Source: Alteribacillus sp041949975 (GTDB lineage Bacteria; Bacillota; Bacilli; Bacillales; Marinococcaceae). From it: a DNA stretch of 56,998 nt. The notes under the pieces were generated by a model that worked only from the letters and a program-made list of their open reading frames with translations, had not been told where the DNA came from and did no database searches. Below, one piece after another: positions 8,630-17,840 of the stretch. Both the position numbers and the translations under genes were made by a program. The stretch covers positions 1-56,998 of the forward strand of contig NZ_JBHFQG010000024.1 of assembly GCF_041949975.1 (NCBI RefSeq), written 5' to 3'. Numbering within the stretch: the stretch's first letter is position 1; every line of letters begins with the position of its first letter.

Positions 8630-9844
8630 ATGGATTTTCATTTTTCAGAGGAACAAGAAATGGCACGAAATATGCTGAGAAATTTTGTGAATAAAGAAAT
8701 CATTCCAAATATGAAAGAGTGGGATGAACAGGGCTATTTTGAACCTACTATTTTTAAGCGGTTAGCAGAGCTTGGGATGATGGGAACTTGTATACCTGAA
8801 CAATACGGCGGCAGCGGAATGGATTATAATACGTTGGCCATTGCCTGTGAGGAGTTAGAAAGAGGAGACACAGCGTACCGTACGGCAATTTCTGTCCACA
8901 CCGGGCTGAATAGCATGACTTTGCTGCAGTGGGGAAATGAAGAACAAAAGCAGCGAATTCTTACTCCGCAGGCAAAAGGCGAAAAAGTAGGAGCTTTTGG
9001 GTTAACAGAACCCAACGCAGGCTCTGATGTAGCAGCGATGAATACGACCGCAGAAAAACAGGGAGATTACTACATTATAAACGGTTCTAAAACTTGGATA
9101 TCTCTTTGCGATTATGCTGATCACTTTTTAGTGTTTGCTTATACAGATAAGGAGAAAAAACATCACGGTATTTCAGCATTTGTAGTAGAACGTGACAGAG
9201 AAGGCTTTTCTTCTAAAGCAATTAAAGGCAAGCTGGGTATTCGCGGCGGTAATACCGGGGAAATATTTTTTGATAATGTGAAAATTCCAAAGGAGAACTT
9301 AATCGGAGAAGAAGGGGAAGGTTTTAAAATTGCGATGTCCGCTCTCGATAATGGACGATTTACCGTAGCGGCTGGTGCTTGTGGTTTAATAATGGCCTGC
9401 CTCGAAGCAAGTGTGAAATACTGCCATGAACGCAAAACATTTGGAAAAGAAATCGGAAAGCATCAACTCGTTCAGCAAATGATTGCAAAAATGGAAGCTG
9501 GCCTTCAAATGAGCAGGCTGCTCGTTTACAGAGCTGGAGAATTAAAAAATGCAGGTAAACGAAACACCCGTGAAACTTCGTTAGCAAAATGGCAGGCGAG
9601 TGATTTTGCGAATGAAGCAGCTAATGATGCCGTTCAAATTCATGGAGCGTACGGCTATTCCAATGAGTATCCCGTAGAACGTTACCTTCGTAATTCAAAA
9701 GCACCGGTGATCTATGAAGGAACCCGCGAAATTCATACAGTGATGCAAGCTCGTTATCTGCTTGGGTATAACGAAGATAAACCTTTAAGAAAAATGCTGC
9801 CTGTTTGGCCTTTTGAAGAAGAAAAAGCCAAAACAATGAAATAA
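8630..9844 (+). CDS. Acyl-CoA dehydrogenase
   Basis: A 404-residue flavoprotein of the acyl-CoA dehydrogenase family, which introduces the alpha-beta double bond in acyl-CoA and passes electrons to ETF. Seen are an N-terminal helical domain (from FSEEQEMARNMLRNFV), the middle FAD-contact segment GAFGLTEPNAGSDVAAM followed by GSKTWIS, and the C-terminal domain with ERKTFGKEIGKHQLVQ and QIHGAYGY. The segment IYEGTREIH contains the Glu that acts as catalytic base in most members. The exact chain length or substrate cannot be told; the sequence resembles short-chain and glutaryl-CoA types. The ATG at 8630 has AGGAGG 8 bases upstream; a longer frame from 8552 starts inside the terminator hairpin and is rejected. 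It may supply CoA-ester oxidation to the catabolic cluster downstream. Confidence 0.9.
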   Translation: MDFHFSEEQEMARNMLRNFVNKEIIPNMKEWDEQGYFEPTIFKRLAELGMMGTCIPEQYGGSGMDYNTLAIACEELERGDTAYRTAISVHTGLNSMTLLQWGNEEQKQRILTPQAKGEKVGAFGLTEPNAGSDVAAMNTTAEKQGDYYIINGSKTWISLCDYADHFLVFAYTDKEKKHHGISAFVVERDREGFSSKAIKGKLGIRGGNTGEIFFDNVKIPKENLIGEEGEGFKIAMSALDNGRFTVAAGACGLIMACLEASVKYCHERKTFGKEIGKHQLVQQMIAKMEAGLQMSRLLVYRAGELKNAGKRNTRETSLAKWQASDFANEAANDAVQIHGAYGYSNEYPVERYLRNSKAPVIYEGTREIHTVMQARYLLGYNEDKPLRKMLPVWPFEEEKAKTMK

Positions 9845-9891
9845 GAATTTTTAATAAAATAAAAATAATCAGATTTTTATTGAAATTAAAA

Positions 9892-9940
9892 AGATAGCGT
9901 GATAGGGTTAAAATTGGATACAATTTTCTTCGCGCTATCT
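9892..9940. promoter_or_regulatory. Nested inverted repeat downstream of acyl-CoA dehydrogenase
   Basis: AGATAGCG (9892-9899) pairs with CGCTATCT (9933-9940), and inside them AAAATTG (9910-9916) pairs with CAATTTT (9921-9927). There is no clean T tract after the outer stem. It could be a weak terminator or a structured element before the TRAP operon. Confidence 0.4.
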
Positions 9941-10036
9941 AACAATATCTTTATATCGTCTTTATTCACCACCGCACAATAAACTTCGCTGCATTTTGGA
10001 TCCCAAGAAATAGGTTCCTCTTTTTTAACCAGTAAA

Positions 10037-10050
10037 TGAAAGCGCTGTCA
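10037..10050 (+). promoter_or_regulatory. cre site (CcpA operator) upstream of the TRAP transporter
   Basis: TGAAAGCGCTGTCA matches the cre consensus TGWAANCGNTNWCA at every fixed position. It lies 49 bp before the TRAP start codon and contains an ATG (10036) that begins a spurious 21-codon extension of that gene. It predicts catabolite repression by CcpA-HPr(Ser-P). Confidence 0.7.
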
Positions 10051-10098
10051 CAAAATGAAATTGTGAAGAAAAAATATAAAGGGAAAAGGAGGAAAAAC

Positions 10099-12072
10099 AT
10101 GAGTGAAGGGAAGCAGCCTTCTTTGACAAAGGAATTAAGAGAGGCAGAAAAGTACGACTCCGATTCAAAGATGAGAACCTATACAGGTCTAATGGAAAAA
10201 ATCATTACAGTTATCTGTATTGCCTGGGCCGGGGTGCTGATGTATTACAACAGCATTGGCTCCATGGAAGCTATTTTGTTAAGAGCTTATACACTTGGAT
10301 TTTTGTTCCTGTTAGCTTTTTTGCTTTTTCCTGCTACAAAAAAAAGCAGTGGTACAAGAAGGCTTCCTACTATATGGGACATTATATGCGTTATATTGGC
10401 TCTTAGCTCTATTGTTTACTTTATTAGCATCTATGAAACATTTGCTAGAGAATGGGGCGGATTTCACCGAAGTGATTGGAACTACATTTTTGGTGCGATC
10501 GCCACCATAATGCTTTTTGAAGCAAGCAGACGAGTTGTAGGAATCTCTTTATCTATCATTGCTGCTTTATTCCTCGCTTATGTTTTTGCAGGCCCTTATA
10601 TGCCTGGAACTTTTAGCCACGGCGGCTTCACGATAACCAGGGTTATTGACACGATGTTTTGGGGAGCTCAAGGAATTTATGGGATTGCACTAGGAGTATT
10701 TACTACATTTGTTTTTATGTTTGTATTATTTGGAGCTTTTCTAAAAAACAGCGGATTTACTGATTTTATAAATAATATGGCGTTGACGGTAGCCGGACGA
10801 ACAGCTGGAGGACCAGCGAAAGTATCGGTAATTGGCAGCGGATTTATGGGGATGGTCAATGGAAGCGCTGTTGGTAATACCGTGACAACAGGTGCTGTAA
10901 CCATTCCACTTATGAAAAAGACTGGTTATAAGCCGCATTTTGCAGGAGCAGTAGAAGCTGTGTCTTCAACAGGTGGTTTATTTGCACCTCCAGTCATGGG
11001 TGCCGCAGGTTTTATTATGGCTGAATTTGTTGGGGTGCCCTACACAACCGTGATGCTAGCTGCCTTAATACCAGCACTGCTTTATTTCATAACAGTGTTT
11101 ATGGTAGTTCATTTTGAAGCAAAGCGTATTGGTTTAACCGGGTTAAGTAAAGAAAATATTCCACCAGCTCTTGGAGTGATAAAAGAAAAAGGCCACTTGA
11201 TTGTTCCATTAATAGTTCTTGTATATCTGCTTGTGAGCGGTACCACACCCACATATGCGGCTGTGTTTGCACTTTTGGCTACTGTAGCAGCAAGTTTTGT
11301 TCGCAAGTCTACTCGAATGAATGTAAAAGTAATTATTCAGTCAATTGAAGATGGATGTAAAGCAGCTATATCAGTAGGCATAGCATGTGCCATTGTTGGG
11401 ATAATAGTTGGCGCTGTTACACTGACAAGTCTTGGTCTTGTTGTTGGTAATAATATTCTTCATTTAGCTGGAGGAAGTTTATTGCTAGCCGGATTCTTCA
11501 CTATGGTGATCAGCATTATTATGGGGATGGGGGTTCCAGCTACAGCATCTTATATTATTGTGGCAACTGTTTCAGCACCATTATTGGTTGAACTCGGGGC
11601 GCCTGTTCTTGTGGCTCACATGTTTGCATTTTTTTATGCTGCTCTTTCGAATATAACCCCGCCAGTTGCCTTGGCTTCTTATGCAGCTTCAGGGATCGCA
11701 GGTGCTTCACCGAATAAAGTATCCTTAACCGCTGTGCGGCTGGGTATAACAGGGTTTATTATTCCATTTTTCTTTCTGTACAATCCTGTACTATTATTCG
11801 ATGGTGCAAGCTACACAAGAAGTATTATCGCGATGGTGACGGCCATTATAGGCGTTATCGCCTTATCAGGCGGATTACAAGGATGGCTTATCACTAAAGC
11901 GAGCTATATCCAGCGCATTGTTCTTTTTTTCAGTGCATTTCTATTAGTCACTCCTACTATTTTCTTTGATGTGTTTGGAATTGCGCTGCTAATTGGGGTA
12001 GGAATTTGGCAGAAGATTAAACCATATAAAACGAAAACAACAGAAAGCAGAAGTCCAGAAACTGCCATTTAA
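10099..12072 (+). CDS. TRAP transporter fused permease (DctQM-type, TAXI system)
   Basis: A 657-residue integral membrane protein combining the small 4-helix and large 12-helix TRAP subunits in one chain, as is usual for TAXI-type TRAP systems. About 16-18 hydrophobic segments are visible. Conserved family stretches include GAFLKNSGFTDFINNMAL, VNGSAVGNTVTTGAVTIPL with the following STGGLFAPPVMGAAGFIMAEF, and later MGMGVPATASYIIV and SNITPPVALASYAASGIAG. TRAP carriers import organic acids driven by an Na+ or H+ gradient and need a periplasmic or lipid-anchored receptor, which is encoded next. The start is ATG 10099 behind AGGAGG (10087-10092); the earlier ATG at 10036 is part of a cre site with no ribosome binding site. 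The downstream enzymes suggest a sugar-acid or hydroxyacid substrate. Confidence 0.92.
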   Translation: MSEGKQPSLTKELREAEKYDSDSKMRTYTGLMEKIITVICIAWAGVLMYYNSIGSMEAILLRAYTLGFLFLLAFLLFPATKKSSGTRRLPTIWDIICVILALSSIVYFISIYETFAREWGGFHRSDWNYIFGAIATIMLFEASRRVVGISLSIIAALFLAYVFAGPYMPGTFSHGGFTITRVIDTMFWGAQGIYGIALGVFTTFVFMFVLFGAFLKNSGFTDFINNMALTVAGRTAGGPAKVSVIGSGFMGMVNGSAVGNTVTTGAVTIPLMKKTGYKPHFAGAVEAVSSTGGLFAPPVMGAAGFIMAEFVGVPYTTVMLAALIPALLYFITVFMVVHFEAKRIGLTGLSKENIPPALGVIKEKGHLIVPLIVLVYLLVSGTTPTYAAVFALLATVAASFVRKSTRMNVKVIIQSIEDGCKAAISVGIACAIVGIIVGAVTLTSLGLVVGNNILHLAGGSLLLAGFFTMVISIIMGMGVPATASYIIVATVSAPLLVELGAPVLVAHMFAFFYAALSNITPPVALASYAASGIAGASPNKVSLTAVRLGITGFIIPFFFLYNPVLLFDGASYTRSIIAMVTAIIGVIALSGGLQGWLITKASYIQRIVLFFSAFLLVTPTIFFDVFGIALLIGVGIWQKIKPYKTKTTESRSPETAI

Positions 12073-12170
12073 AAATGTATAATTATTAAATGTTGGGGGT
12101 GGTATCCTCTGAAAGCTTCTCGTTCAATAAAGTACAAAGAAATCATACTTTTGGAAAAGGAGGACATTCA

Positions 12171-13235
12171 ATGAAGAACATAAGACTGTATCCATTAATG
12201 GCTGCCTTACTTGGATTAGGGATGTTAACTGCTTGTGGCGGGGAATCAGAAGATATGGGGGGCGAGGAAACAGCTGGCGGAAATGATGAAGCTAGTGAAG
12301 CATCAGGGGCTGACGGCCTTGATGGGTTAGACGAACAGGGAGATGAAGATGACTTTCATATAGATCTTGTGACCGCTAGTGAAACGGGTTTGTATTACCC
12401 GCTTGGAGCTAGTATTGCAGATTTTTGGAGCAGTGAGGTAGATGGTGTTTCTTCTTCCTCTCAATCTTCTAACGGCAGTGTACAGAATATGATTTTCATG
12501 TCTCAAGGAGAAGCTGATGTAGGGTTTGTTATGGGGAATATTCTTCAGGAAGCATACAATGGGGAAGCAGGATTTGATGGAGACCCTTATGAAGATGTAA
12601 GAATTTTGGCAGGGATTTATCCAAACTATAACCATGTAGTGTTGCGTGAAGGTTCTGGTGTGGAATCTATTGATGATTTAGAAGGAGGAGATTTTGCACC
12701 GGGTGCAACTGGAAGCGGAACAGAAATCGCCTCGCAGCACATACTAGGCGCTTATGGCTTAACTTTTGATGATATGGAAACACATTTTGGTGCTTTTCCG
12801 GAAGCCACAGATTTAATGAGAAATAATCAAGTAGACGGCGCAAATATTAATGCAGGAATTCCAACTTCTGCTGTAAGTGAAATGCTAAGCACAGCAAACG
12901 GAGTATTAACTAGCATTGATGATGAACAGATTCAAAGCATGGTAGATGAGTATGATTTTTATATTGAAGAAACGATTCCAGCAGGTTCTTATGAAGGGCA
13001 AGATGAAGACGTGCATACTACCGCACTTAAAAACTTCCTTGTGGCTGACGCATCTATGCCGGATGATGTGGCCTATGAAATTGTGAAAGCAATGTGGGAA
13101 AACATCGAAGATCTGCATGGACAGCATGAAACGTTCCAGCAATTTGATATTGAAAACGTAGAGGAAGGGTCCGGGGATGTTCCATTCCATCCGGGAGCGG
13201 AAGAATACTACAAAGAAGAGGGGATTATGGAATAA
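12171..13235 (+). CDS. TAXI-family TRAP solute receptor lipoprotein
   Basis: A 354-residue lipoprotein: the signal peptide ends in a lipobox LTAC (Cys about residue 19), followed by a very acidic, Gly/Ala-rich linker of about 35 residues, then the TAXI receptor domain. That domain starts VTASETGLYYPLGASIADF, contains NGSVQNM and FAPGATGSGTEIASQHIL, and ends with the FHPGAEEYYKE segment common in TAXI receptors. It should capture the substrate at the outer membrane face and deliver it to the permease encoded 98 bp upstream. The extreme acidity fits a haloalkaliphilic cell surface. ATG 12171 has AAGGAGGA at proper distance; an in-frame GTG-like extension from 12090 lacks such a site. A terminator follows. 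Confidence 0.92.
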   Translation: MKNIRLYPLMAALLGLGMLTACGGESEDMGGEETAGGNDEASEASGADGLDGLDEQGDEDDFHIDLVTASETGLYYPLGASIADFWSSEVDGVSSSSQSSNGSVQNMIFMSQGEADVGFVMGNILQEAYNGEAGFDGDPYEDVRILAGIYPNYNHVVLREGSGVESIDDLEGGDFAPGATGSGTEIASQHILGAYGLTFDDMETHFGAFPEATDLMRNNQVDGANINAGIPTSAVSEMLSTANGVLTSIDDEQIQSMVDEYDFYIEETIPAGSYEGQDEDVHTTALKNFLVADASMPDDVAYEIVKAMWENIEDLHGQHETFQQFDIENVEEGSGDVPFHPGAEEYYKEEGIME

Positions 13236-13255
13236 CTAATCTCGGATCACAGGAA

Positions 13256-13286
13256 AGGCTGCACATAATTATGCAGCCTTCTTCTT
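13256..13286 (+). terminator. Terminator after the TRAP receptor
   Basis: AAGGCTGCA (13256-13264) pairs with TGCAGCCTT (13273-13281) and is followed by CTTCTT. It separates the transport operon from the gntR-led cluster. Confidence 0.8.
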
Positions 13287-13347
13287 ATCAATCCTGTGAG
13301 AGAATTAGGATGCAATTTTAGTTTTTCTAAAAGCGGGGGTGATTGAT

Positions 13348-14019
13348 TTGCAGCATTCCGTATTTAAAGAAGAAAAACGAACTATTGAAGATGAGGTAGC
13401 TGATTCATTAAGAAGAGCCATTTTATTAGGGGAATTTAAGCGCGGGGATCGAATTGTACAGGAAGAATGGGCCAAAAAGCTCGGGGTTAGCCGTATGCCT
13501 ATACGTGAAGCTTTAATTCGGCTCGAACTAGAAGGGATAGTAAAAAACGTACCAAGAAAAGGTGCAGTTGTCTGTCCTATTACGCCAGAAGATATTGAAG
13601 AGATTTACACCCTTAGAGTGGTTAATGAAAGTTTGGCTATGGAGAAAGCACTGCCTTTTATCACCGACAGGGATTTAGAAGAAATTGAGAGCATTCTTAT
13701 AGAAATGGAGAACTTGGATTTAACGGATAAAAATATTGACTTTTATTCAAATCTAAATAAAAAGTATCACCAAAAAATGATTGAGAGGTGTCCTTGGAGA
13801 AGAGTAAAACAAAACGTGGAACTATTATGGACAGGATTTTTGCCAATATCTAGTCCAAGGCTGTTAAAAAATAGTCACCATAAATCCCGTAAAGAACACC
13901 GACAAATTTTTGAAGCGCTAAGCACAAAAGATGAAAAAGTAGTGAAATCGATTGTGGAATTTCATATTGAAAGAAACAAAATGGACTTAATTCATAGCTT
14001 TAAAAAAAGAAACTTATAA
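13348..14019 (+). CDS. GntR-family (FadR/FCD) transcriptional regulator
   Basis: About 223 residues with an N-terminal winged helix (DEVADSLRRAILLGEFKRGD, then VSRMPIREALIRLELEGIV) and an all-helical FCD effector domain from about residue 90. The family senses organic or sugar acids and usually represses the adjacent catabolic operon, here the dehydratase gene set starting 30 bp downstream. FCD proteins often carry a metal formed by Asp and His residues; here HQKMIERC and HRQIFEALS contribute candidate His. Start choice: GGGGGTGAT at 13335-13343 matches the anti-Shine-Dalgarno sequence closely and points to TTG 13348; a GTG at 13339 lies inside that site. Its own operator was not identified. 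Confidence 0.85.
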   Translation: MQHSVFKEEKRTIEDEVADSLRRAILLGEFKRGDRIVQEEWAKKLGVSRMPIREALIRLELEGIVKNVPRKGAVVCPITPEDIEEIYTLRVVNESLAMEKALPFITDRDLEEIESILIEMENLDLTDKNIDFYSNLNKKYHQKMIERCPWRRVKQNVELLWTGFLPISSPRLLKNSHHKSRKEHRQIFEALSTKDEKVVKSIVEFHIERNKMDLIHSFKKRNL

Positions 14020-14027
14020 CGTTTGCA
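14014..14027 (-). promoter_or_regulatory. Candidate cre site between gntR and the dehydratase gene
   Basis: Read on the minus strand, TGCAAACGTTATAA matches TGWAANCGNTNNCA except for A at the penultimate conserved C. It overlaps the gntR stop codon and lies 22 bp before the dehydratase start, a possible roadblock site. Confidence 0.4.
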
Positions 14028-14048
14028 AAGTAGGGAGGTAGCTGAATT

Positions 14049-15764
14049 ATGACAAAGCGAAGACAAGCGGCCTCTTATGGTGATGAAGGATTTAGTTTAT
14101 TTTTGCGCAGGGCATTTGCAAGGCATATGGGTCATAGTGCGGAAGATTGGGAGAAACCGGTTATCGGAATTTGCAATACCAAAAGTGAAGTGAACCGTTG
14201 TCATACCCATTTCGATAGAATAGTAGAAGCCATTAAACGAGGAGTATTAATGGCGGGAGGGATTCCGTTAGAGTTTCCTACCATTTCTCTTGGGGAAAGC
14301 TTCACCAGTCCAACTACAATGTTATATAGAAATTTAGCAGCAATGGACACGGAAGAAATGATACGTGCTCAGCCATTAGATGGTGTAGTGCTTATCGGGG
14401 GCTGTGACAAAATGACTCCAGCTCAGTTAATGGGAGCGGCCAGTGCCAATATCCCATCTATTATGATTACGGGAGGACCTATGAACAACGGCGAATACGA
14501 AGGGCAGACATTAGGAGCCTGTTCTGATTGCCGTTATTTCTGGCAGGAATACAGAAGCGGTACGGTGGATGAAGAAGAATTAGAAGAAATAAATAAGGCA
14601 CTAGCTCCTACAGCCGGTCATTGCATGGTTATGGGAAGCGCCAGCACGATGGCAGCTGCATCTGAAGCACTTGGCATGATGCTTCCTGGCGGTGCAGCTA
14701 TCCCAGCTGCAGATAATAGAAAACTAGAAGAAGCACAGAGTGCAGGAAAGCAGATTGTTAAGCTTGTTCATGAGCAGCTTCTTCCGTCTTATATTATGAC
14801 AGAAAAAGCTTTTGAAAATGCAGTTCGAATGCTTATGGCAATCGGCGGTTCTACCAATGCGGTGATTCACTTAGTTGCAATTGCCGGAAGGTTAGGTATT
14901 GAACTGCCACTAGAACGTTTTGATGAAATTGGCAGAGAGACGCCGTTTATCGCTAATTTAAGACCAGCCGGAAAATATCAAATGCAGGAATTCTATTACG
15001 CTGGGGGAGCCAGGGCTGTTATGAAAGAGCTAGAATCATACTTTTATACTGATCAGCTTACCGTTACGGGTGAAAGCCATGTTGATAATTTAAAAGATGT
15101 AACCTTATCATCCCATTACCGGCATGTCATAAAGCCTGCGGATGCTCCATTACATGAGGGTGAAGGAATTGCCTTTTTGCGGGGAAGTTTGGCTCCTAAT
15201 GGGGCCGTCATAAAGCCAAAAGCAGCATCCGAACATTTGCTGGTTCATGAAGGTCGTGCTGTTGTTTTTGAGTCTGTGAAAGACATGCAGAACAAGGTAG
15301 AAGATCCTGATCTTGATGTGGAACCAGATGACATTCTAGTTTTGAAAAATACAGGACCTGTTGGCGCTCCTGGGATGCCAGAAGCGGGAATGCTTCCTAT
15401 TCCAGCCAAGCTTTTAAAAAGAGGCGTTCGTGATATGGTTAGAATTTCGGATTGCCGCATGAGCGGAACTGCTTTTGGAACCGTCGTTCTTCACGTGGCC
15501 CCGGAATCAGCGGTAGGAGGACCGCTGGATCTTGTTGAAAACGGAGATTTTATCAGGCTTGATGTACCAGCCAGAAAGCTTGACCTTTTGGTGGATGATC
15601 AAGAACTTGAAAATCGCAAAAAGGAAAGACAAAAAAGCACCTGCTCCTCCATAAGAGGATATGAGAAGTTATATCGAGAGCATGTTCTTCAAGCAGACAA
15701 AGGCTGTGATTTTGACTTTTTAGTGGCAGAATCTTTGCAGTCAGAGAATAATCGATTGAGGTAA
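14049..15764 (+). CDS. IlvD/Edd-family dehydratase (sugar-acid type)
   Basis: A 571-residue Fe-S dehydratase of the dihydroxy-acid dehydratase/6-phosphogluconate dehydratase family. Three Cys ligands are seen at C51 (NRCH), C119 (GGCDKMTPAQ) and C192 (GHCMVMGSAST), with spacings 68 and 73. These match the [2Fe-2S] pentonate dehydratases such as L-arabinonate dehydratase. The C-terminal half has the GAPGMPEAGMLPIP and RISDCRMSGTAFGTVVLHVAPE segments. Such enzymes dehydrate aldonic acids to 2-keto-3-deoxy acids. The catabolic context, with a TRAP transporter and GntR regulator and no branched-chain amino acid genes, favours an aldonate over the IlvD reaction, but the exact sugar acid is unknown. 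GGGAGGT precedes the ATG. It is the first enzyme gene of an 11-kb co-directional cluster. Confidence 0.88.
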   Translation: MTKRRQAASYGDEGFSLFLRRAFARHMGHSAEDWEKPVIGICNTKSEVNRCHTHFDRIVEAIKRGVLMAGGIPLEFPTISLGESFTSPTTMLYRNLAAMDTEEMIRAQPLDGVVLIGGCDKMTPAQLMGAASANIPSIMITGGPMNNGEYEGQTLGACSDCRYFWQEYRSGTVDEEELEEINKALAPTAGHCMVMGSASTMAAASEALGMMLPGGAAIPAADNRKLEEAQSAGKQIVKLVHEQLLPSYIMTEKAFENAVRMLMAIGGSTNAVIHLVAIAGRLGIELPLERFDEIGRETPFIANLRPAGKYQMQEFYYAGGARAVMKELESYFYTDQLTVTGESHVDNLKDVTLSSHYRHVIKPADAPLHEGEGIAFLRGSLAPNGAVIKPKAASEHLLVHEGRAVVFESVKDMQNKVEDPDLDVEPDDILVLKNTGPVGAPGMPEAGMLPIPAKLLKRGVRDMVRISDCRMSGTAFGTVVLHVAPESAVGGPLDLVENGDFIRLDVPARKLDLLVDDQELENRKKERQKSTCSSIRGYEKLYREHVLQADKGCDFDFLVAESLQSENNRLR

Positions 15765-15778
15765 GTGAGGGGAATGCC

Positions 15779-17164
15779 TTGAATGCTGCAGGAAAATGGG
15801 GCAGGCGATTATCTATATCAAGAGGGTATCTGCTGCTGGCCCTTGCCGTTATATTTATTCTATCAGCTTTTTTTAATTGGCCTGGGAAATACATTTTAGT
15901 AGCTTTAACTGTCTTTCTTATAATGTATTCTTTTCCCTTTATGTCAATGTTTCCAAAAGTCATGACGGGTCTATTGCTTACGGCAGGGCATGTTGTGTAT
16001 TTTTCCCAGCCATTGTCTTTCCTGTACTGGCAGAACTCTCTTATTGAAAATTTACCATTAGTTGCTCTGTTTGTTTCCGTTCCTCTTTTTGCTTATCCCC
16101 TTCAAGCAGGAGGTTATGTAGAATATGTTTCTTCGATTGCTCATCGTTTTTTGAAAACACCAATTAAAATATTTTCAAATATAGTGGTGCTTACTGGAAC
16201 GCTTTCGTCATTTATGAATTTGGGATCGGTTCGAATTACGTATGAACTGTTTTACGAAGAAATTCAAAGAGATCCCAAATTTTATATTAAATCTGTTTCG
16301 CAAGGATTTAGCTTAGCTATGTGCTGGTCGCCGTATTTTGCAGGAGTTGCTATTGTACTAAGCATGTTAAGCCTGCCGATTTTTCCGTTTATTCTCTGGG
16401 GAGTGCTGATGATGATAGCCGGTATGGCTGCTGCTGTACTGATGAGCTTAAAAGAAAGTCATAATGATGTTGAAAACAGGGTGATTCTTGAAGCAAAATC
16501 AAATCAGAAGGAAAAATTGTCCTGGAAAAAAGGTCTCGAATTGACCTCTGTTTTTGTCGGAATGTTTGCATCTCTCTTTATATTAGAACAAATCTTTCAA
16601 GTGAATCTTGTTATCTTAATAAGTTTTATAGCCTTTATCTATCCTGTTGTATGGATGGCTTGTTTAAAAAAGAAAAAAGAATTTGGAAAGTCTCTGCGTC
16701 ATTATAAAGACCACATTTTACCGCGAATACATAACGAAGCTATTCTTTTTATAGCTGCAGCATTTTTCGCGGAAATGGTGAAAACAACAAGTATTTCAAT
16801 AGTTATAGCAGATGTTTATGAATATCTGACCAGGTTGTCGCCCTTTATTGTTATATTCTCGACTATTTTAATTATTGTTTTATTAGGGGCTGCTGGAATA
16901 CATCAAATTTTAACCGTGTCGTTAATTGGAGCAAGCATTTCAGTTTCGGATTTAACCATTAGTGTAGAAGCATTCGGGCTCGCTCTTATAGCAGGGTGGT
17001 CTCTATCTACAGCTGTTTCTCCGGTGGCAGCTCTTAATTTAACCCTTGGTAATTTGTTAAGGCGTTCTCCCATGGCAGTAGGCTGGTTGAATGTTCCATA
17101 CGCGGCGGTGACCATGACAGTTTTATCCGTCATTATTTATTTCATTAATTATTTAACAATTTAA
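15779..17164 (+). CDS. Multi-spanning membrane carrier-like protein, family not recognised
   Basis: A 461-residue protein with about 11-12 hydrophobic helices and no signal peptide. Features recalling ion-transporter (IT) superfamily carriers are two helix-break regions rich in Gly/Ser: SQGFSLAMCWSPYFAGVAI at about residue 180, and GAAGIHQILTVSLIGASIS followed by LSTAVSPVAALNLTLGNLL near 370-430. They occupy equivalent positions in the two halves, suggesting an inverted repeat. The position inside a catabolic operon suggests import or export of the substrate or an intermediate, even though a TRAP system also exists. The TTG start at 15779 follows GAGGGGA; an ATG at 15773 is out of frame. Function is unassigned beyond likely transport. 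Confidence 0.7.
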   Translation: MNAAGKWGRRLSISRGYLLLALAVIFILSAFFNWPGKYILVALTVFLIMYSFPFMSMFPKVMTGLLLTAGHVVYFSQPLSFLYWQNSLIENLPLVALFVSVPLFAYPLQAGGYVEYVSSIAHRFLKTPIKIFSNIVVLTGTLSSFMNLGSVRITYELFYEEIQRDPKFYIKSVSQGFSLAMCWSPYFAGVAIVLSMLSLPIFPFILWGVLMMIAGMAAAVLMSLKESHNDVENRVILEAKSNQKEKLSWKKGLELTSVFVGMFASLFILEQIFQVNLVILISFIAFIYPVVWMACLKKKKEFGKSLRHYKDHILPRIHNEAILFIAAAFFAEMVKTTSISIVIADVYEYLTRLSPFIVIFSTILIIVLLGAAGIHQILTVSLIGASISVSDLTISVEAFGLALIAGWSLSTAVSPVAALNLTLGNLLRRSPMAVGWLNVPYAAVTMTVLSVIIYFINYLTI

Positions 17165-17180
17165 AAAGGAGGCGGGGAAA

Positions 17181-17840
17181 TTGAAAGTTGCGTGTATACA
17201 TGCGCTGAAATCATCACTGGAACCAATCGACAAGGCTTTTCAAGCAGCAGCCCCTCATATAGAGATTTATCATTTAATGGATACTGGTATGTTGTATCTT
17301 TTAAAAAAATACAAGGAGATTACTCCAGCTATTTTGAGGCGTTTAACTGATCTTTGCAGCAAGGCAGAAGAATTGAAAGTAGATGCCATTCAAATGACAT
17401 GCTCGGCCTTTAATGGAGTCCGTGACCAAATTGCGCCATTCGCTTCGGTGCCGGTTTTTCGCTCCGATGAAGCCGTACTAGAGGAAGCATCTAAATATAA
17501 GAAGATTGGCTTGATTGCTACTGTTCGTGAAACCGCTCCGCCGTTAATAAAATATTTACATCAGATTGGACCAGCGACAGAGGTGATAACAGAAGTGAAT
17601 ACGCTTGCGATGGAGCGATTGGAAAAAGGAGAGCGTAAAGGACATGACAAATTAGTGTTAGAAATGATCTCCTCTTTAAAAAATAAAGTAGAAGCAGTGG
17701 TGCTTTCCCAATACAGCATGGCTCATACAGCGAACATGGCGTCCCAGGTAGAAATTCCAATTTTGACCGCCCCGCAGGCGAGTGTTCGAAAATGTCTGTC
17801 ATCATTCCAAAAAAGGGGTGAGAGAATTGCAAATAATTGA
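17181..17840 (+). CDS. Asp/Glu-racemase superfamily protein with one catalytic Cys replaced
   Basis: A 219-residue protein of the aspartate/glutamate/hydantoin racemase superfamily. The first catalytic-type Cys is present in MTCSAFNGVR (about residue 74). The second, normally in a LGCxGM-like motif, is Gln here (VVLSQYSMAH), so the two-base racemisation mechanism of the family is probably not available. A single-Cys chemistry such as decarboxylation, isomerisation or elimination, or a binding role, is possible; this is inference. It sits between the membrane protein (16-bp gap) and the LarA-like gene, which it overlaps slightly, so it is translationally coupled. TTG start at 17181 behind GGAGGCGGGG. 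Confidence 0.75.
   Translation: MKVACIHALKSSLEPIDKAFQAAAPHIEIYHLMDTGMLYLLKKYKEITPAILRRLTDLCSKAEELKVDAIQMTCSAFNGVRDQIAPFASVPVFRSDEAVLEEASKYKKIGLIATVRETAPPLIKYLHQIGPATEVITEVNTLAMERLEKGERKGHDKLVLEMISSLKNKVEAVVLSQYSMAHTANMASQVEIPILTAPQASVRKCLSSFQKRGERIANN

Noticed and set aside
10036..10098. ATG giving a 21-residue N-terminal extension of the TRAP permease
   Set aside because: The ATG is the edge of a perfect cre site and has no ribosome binding site, whereas ATG 10099 follows AGGAGG at the right distance.
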